Assembly (NCBI GenBank): GCA_943355085.1
Contig: CALREC010000056.1
Location: forward strand, 1 to 5,556
DNA: 5,556 nucleotides
Direction: 5' to 3'
Origin: Candidatus Altimarinota bacterium
Lineage (GTDB): Bacteria > Patescibacteriota > Gracilibacteria > BD1-5 > UBA2023
The number at the start of each line of letters is the position of its first letter. Position 1 is the first letter of the stretch. Below, in pieces: positions 5,125 through 5,556 of this stretch. The position numbers and the translations under genes were made by a program. Below the pieces are notes generated by a model. The model was given only the letters and a program-made list of their open reading frames with translations. It did no database searches and had not been told where the DNA came from.

Positions 5125-5556
5125 ATGAAACAAACACAATCTATTGCAATCGACTCAGGCACTGCTGGTCCGATATTGACTATTATCTGAGGAATCCACG
5201 GAAATGAAATCTGTGGGGTTCAGGCGATAGATTCGCTTTGAGATACTCTGAAACTCAAGCGTGGAAAGGTTTTCCTCATGTACGGAAATACCGAAGCCAT
5301 AGAGCGAGGGGTTCGTCAGATTGACCTCAATCTCAATCGCATGTTTCGCTCAGATGAAACTTTCAGTCAGAACGAAAAGGAAACCATTGAATATAAACGA
5401 TCCCGCGAGATTATGCCATATCTGGATCTCTCAGTTGCTTCGCTCGACCTCCACTCTAGTCCTTCTATTGGTAGCCCCGCATTCATTATCTGCGAGGAAA
5501 ATTGCAGAGATGTGGTGAAAGAATTTCCATTCCCCATTCGATGTTATAGCTTTACC
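5125..5556 (+). CDS. Aspartoacylase/succinylglutamate desuccinylase-like (M14), 3'-truncated
   Basis: The first 144 codons of this gene are present and it runs off the window end. The product opens MKQTQSIAIDSGTAG and has the AstE/AspA zinc-carboxypeptidase fold signatures: IIGGIHGNEICG, with zinc ligands H25 and E28; DLNLNRMF (67-74), equivalent to the substrate-binding DLNRxF motif; and LDLHSS, with His110 as the third zinc ligand. Gly22 of the GG before IHGNE and Gly39 are encoded by TGA (5188, 5239). Family members release the acyl group from N-acyl amino acids such as N-acetylaspartate or N-succinylglutamate. The substrate here cannot be assigned. No signal peptide is visible, so it is probably cytosolic. 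The start follows the GNAT stop by 12 bp with no Shine-Dalgarno, consistent with an operon of an acyltransferase and an acyl-amino-acid hydrolase. Confidence 0.9.

Overview
The window is bacterial DNA that uses TGA as a glycine codon (genetic code 25), not as a stop. Twenty-four in-frame TGA codons are spread over six genes, and many fall where a protein family needs glycine: the GEDQ segment of TrpRS, the RxxGxG acetyl-CoA loop of a GNAT acetyltransferase, the helix-turn-helix of a TrpR-like repressor, and the GG before HGNE in an M14 amidohydrolase. All real stops are TAA, apart from one TAG ending a leader peptide. This code and a FISUMP-domain surface protein point to the Gracilibacteria (BD1-5) or Absconditabacteria (SR1) of the Patescibacteria/CPR. 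Read with the standard code, almost every gene here would look broken.

Layout. 1-1596: C-terminal part of a large surface protein ending in a FISUMP domain, with a GC-rich palindromic repeat inside the coding sequence. 1597-1779: non-coding, with a strong, probably bidirectional terminator. 1780-1854 (minus): initiator tRNA-fMet with encoded CCA and one A:U pair replacing a G:C of the usual 3GC anticodon stem. 1855-2093: divergent intergenic region with two exact 25-bp tandem repeats and candidate promoters. 2094-3200: trpS. 3201-3289: intergenic GC-rich palindrome. 3290-3856: CYTH-domain protein. 3857-3939: promoter with a perfect 18-bp operator-like inverted repeat. 3940-4233: TrpR-like (YerC/YecD-type) repressor. 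4234-4404: a candidate attenuator made of a promoter, a 19-codon Arg/His-rich leader ORF, a hairpin and an intrinsic terminator. 4405-5112: zinc-ribbon GNAT acetyltransferase. 5125 to the end: aspartoacylase/succinylglutamate desuccinylase-like gene, cut by the window edge.

How the parts may work together (inference): TrpRS and a TrpR-family regulator lie within one co-directional block, so a tryptophan or amino-acid link is possible but not shown. The acyltransferase and the metallo-amidohydrolase are 12 bp apart and probably co-transcribed behind the attenuator; they would add and remove an acyl group on a small amine or amino acid. None of the six visible starts has a convincing Shine-Dalgarno sequence, which suggests SD-independent or nearly leaderless initiation. 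The leader-peptide/attenuator unit and the repressor's operator are the most promising undescribed elements.
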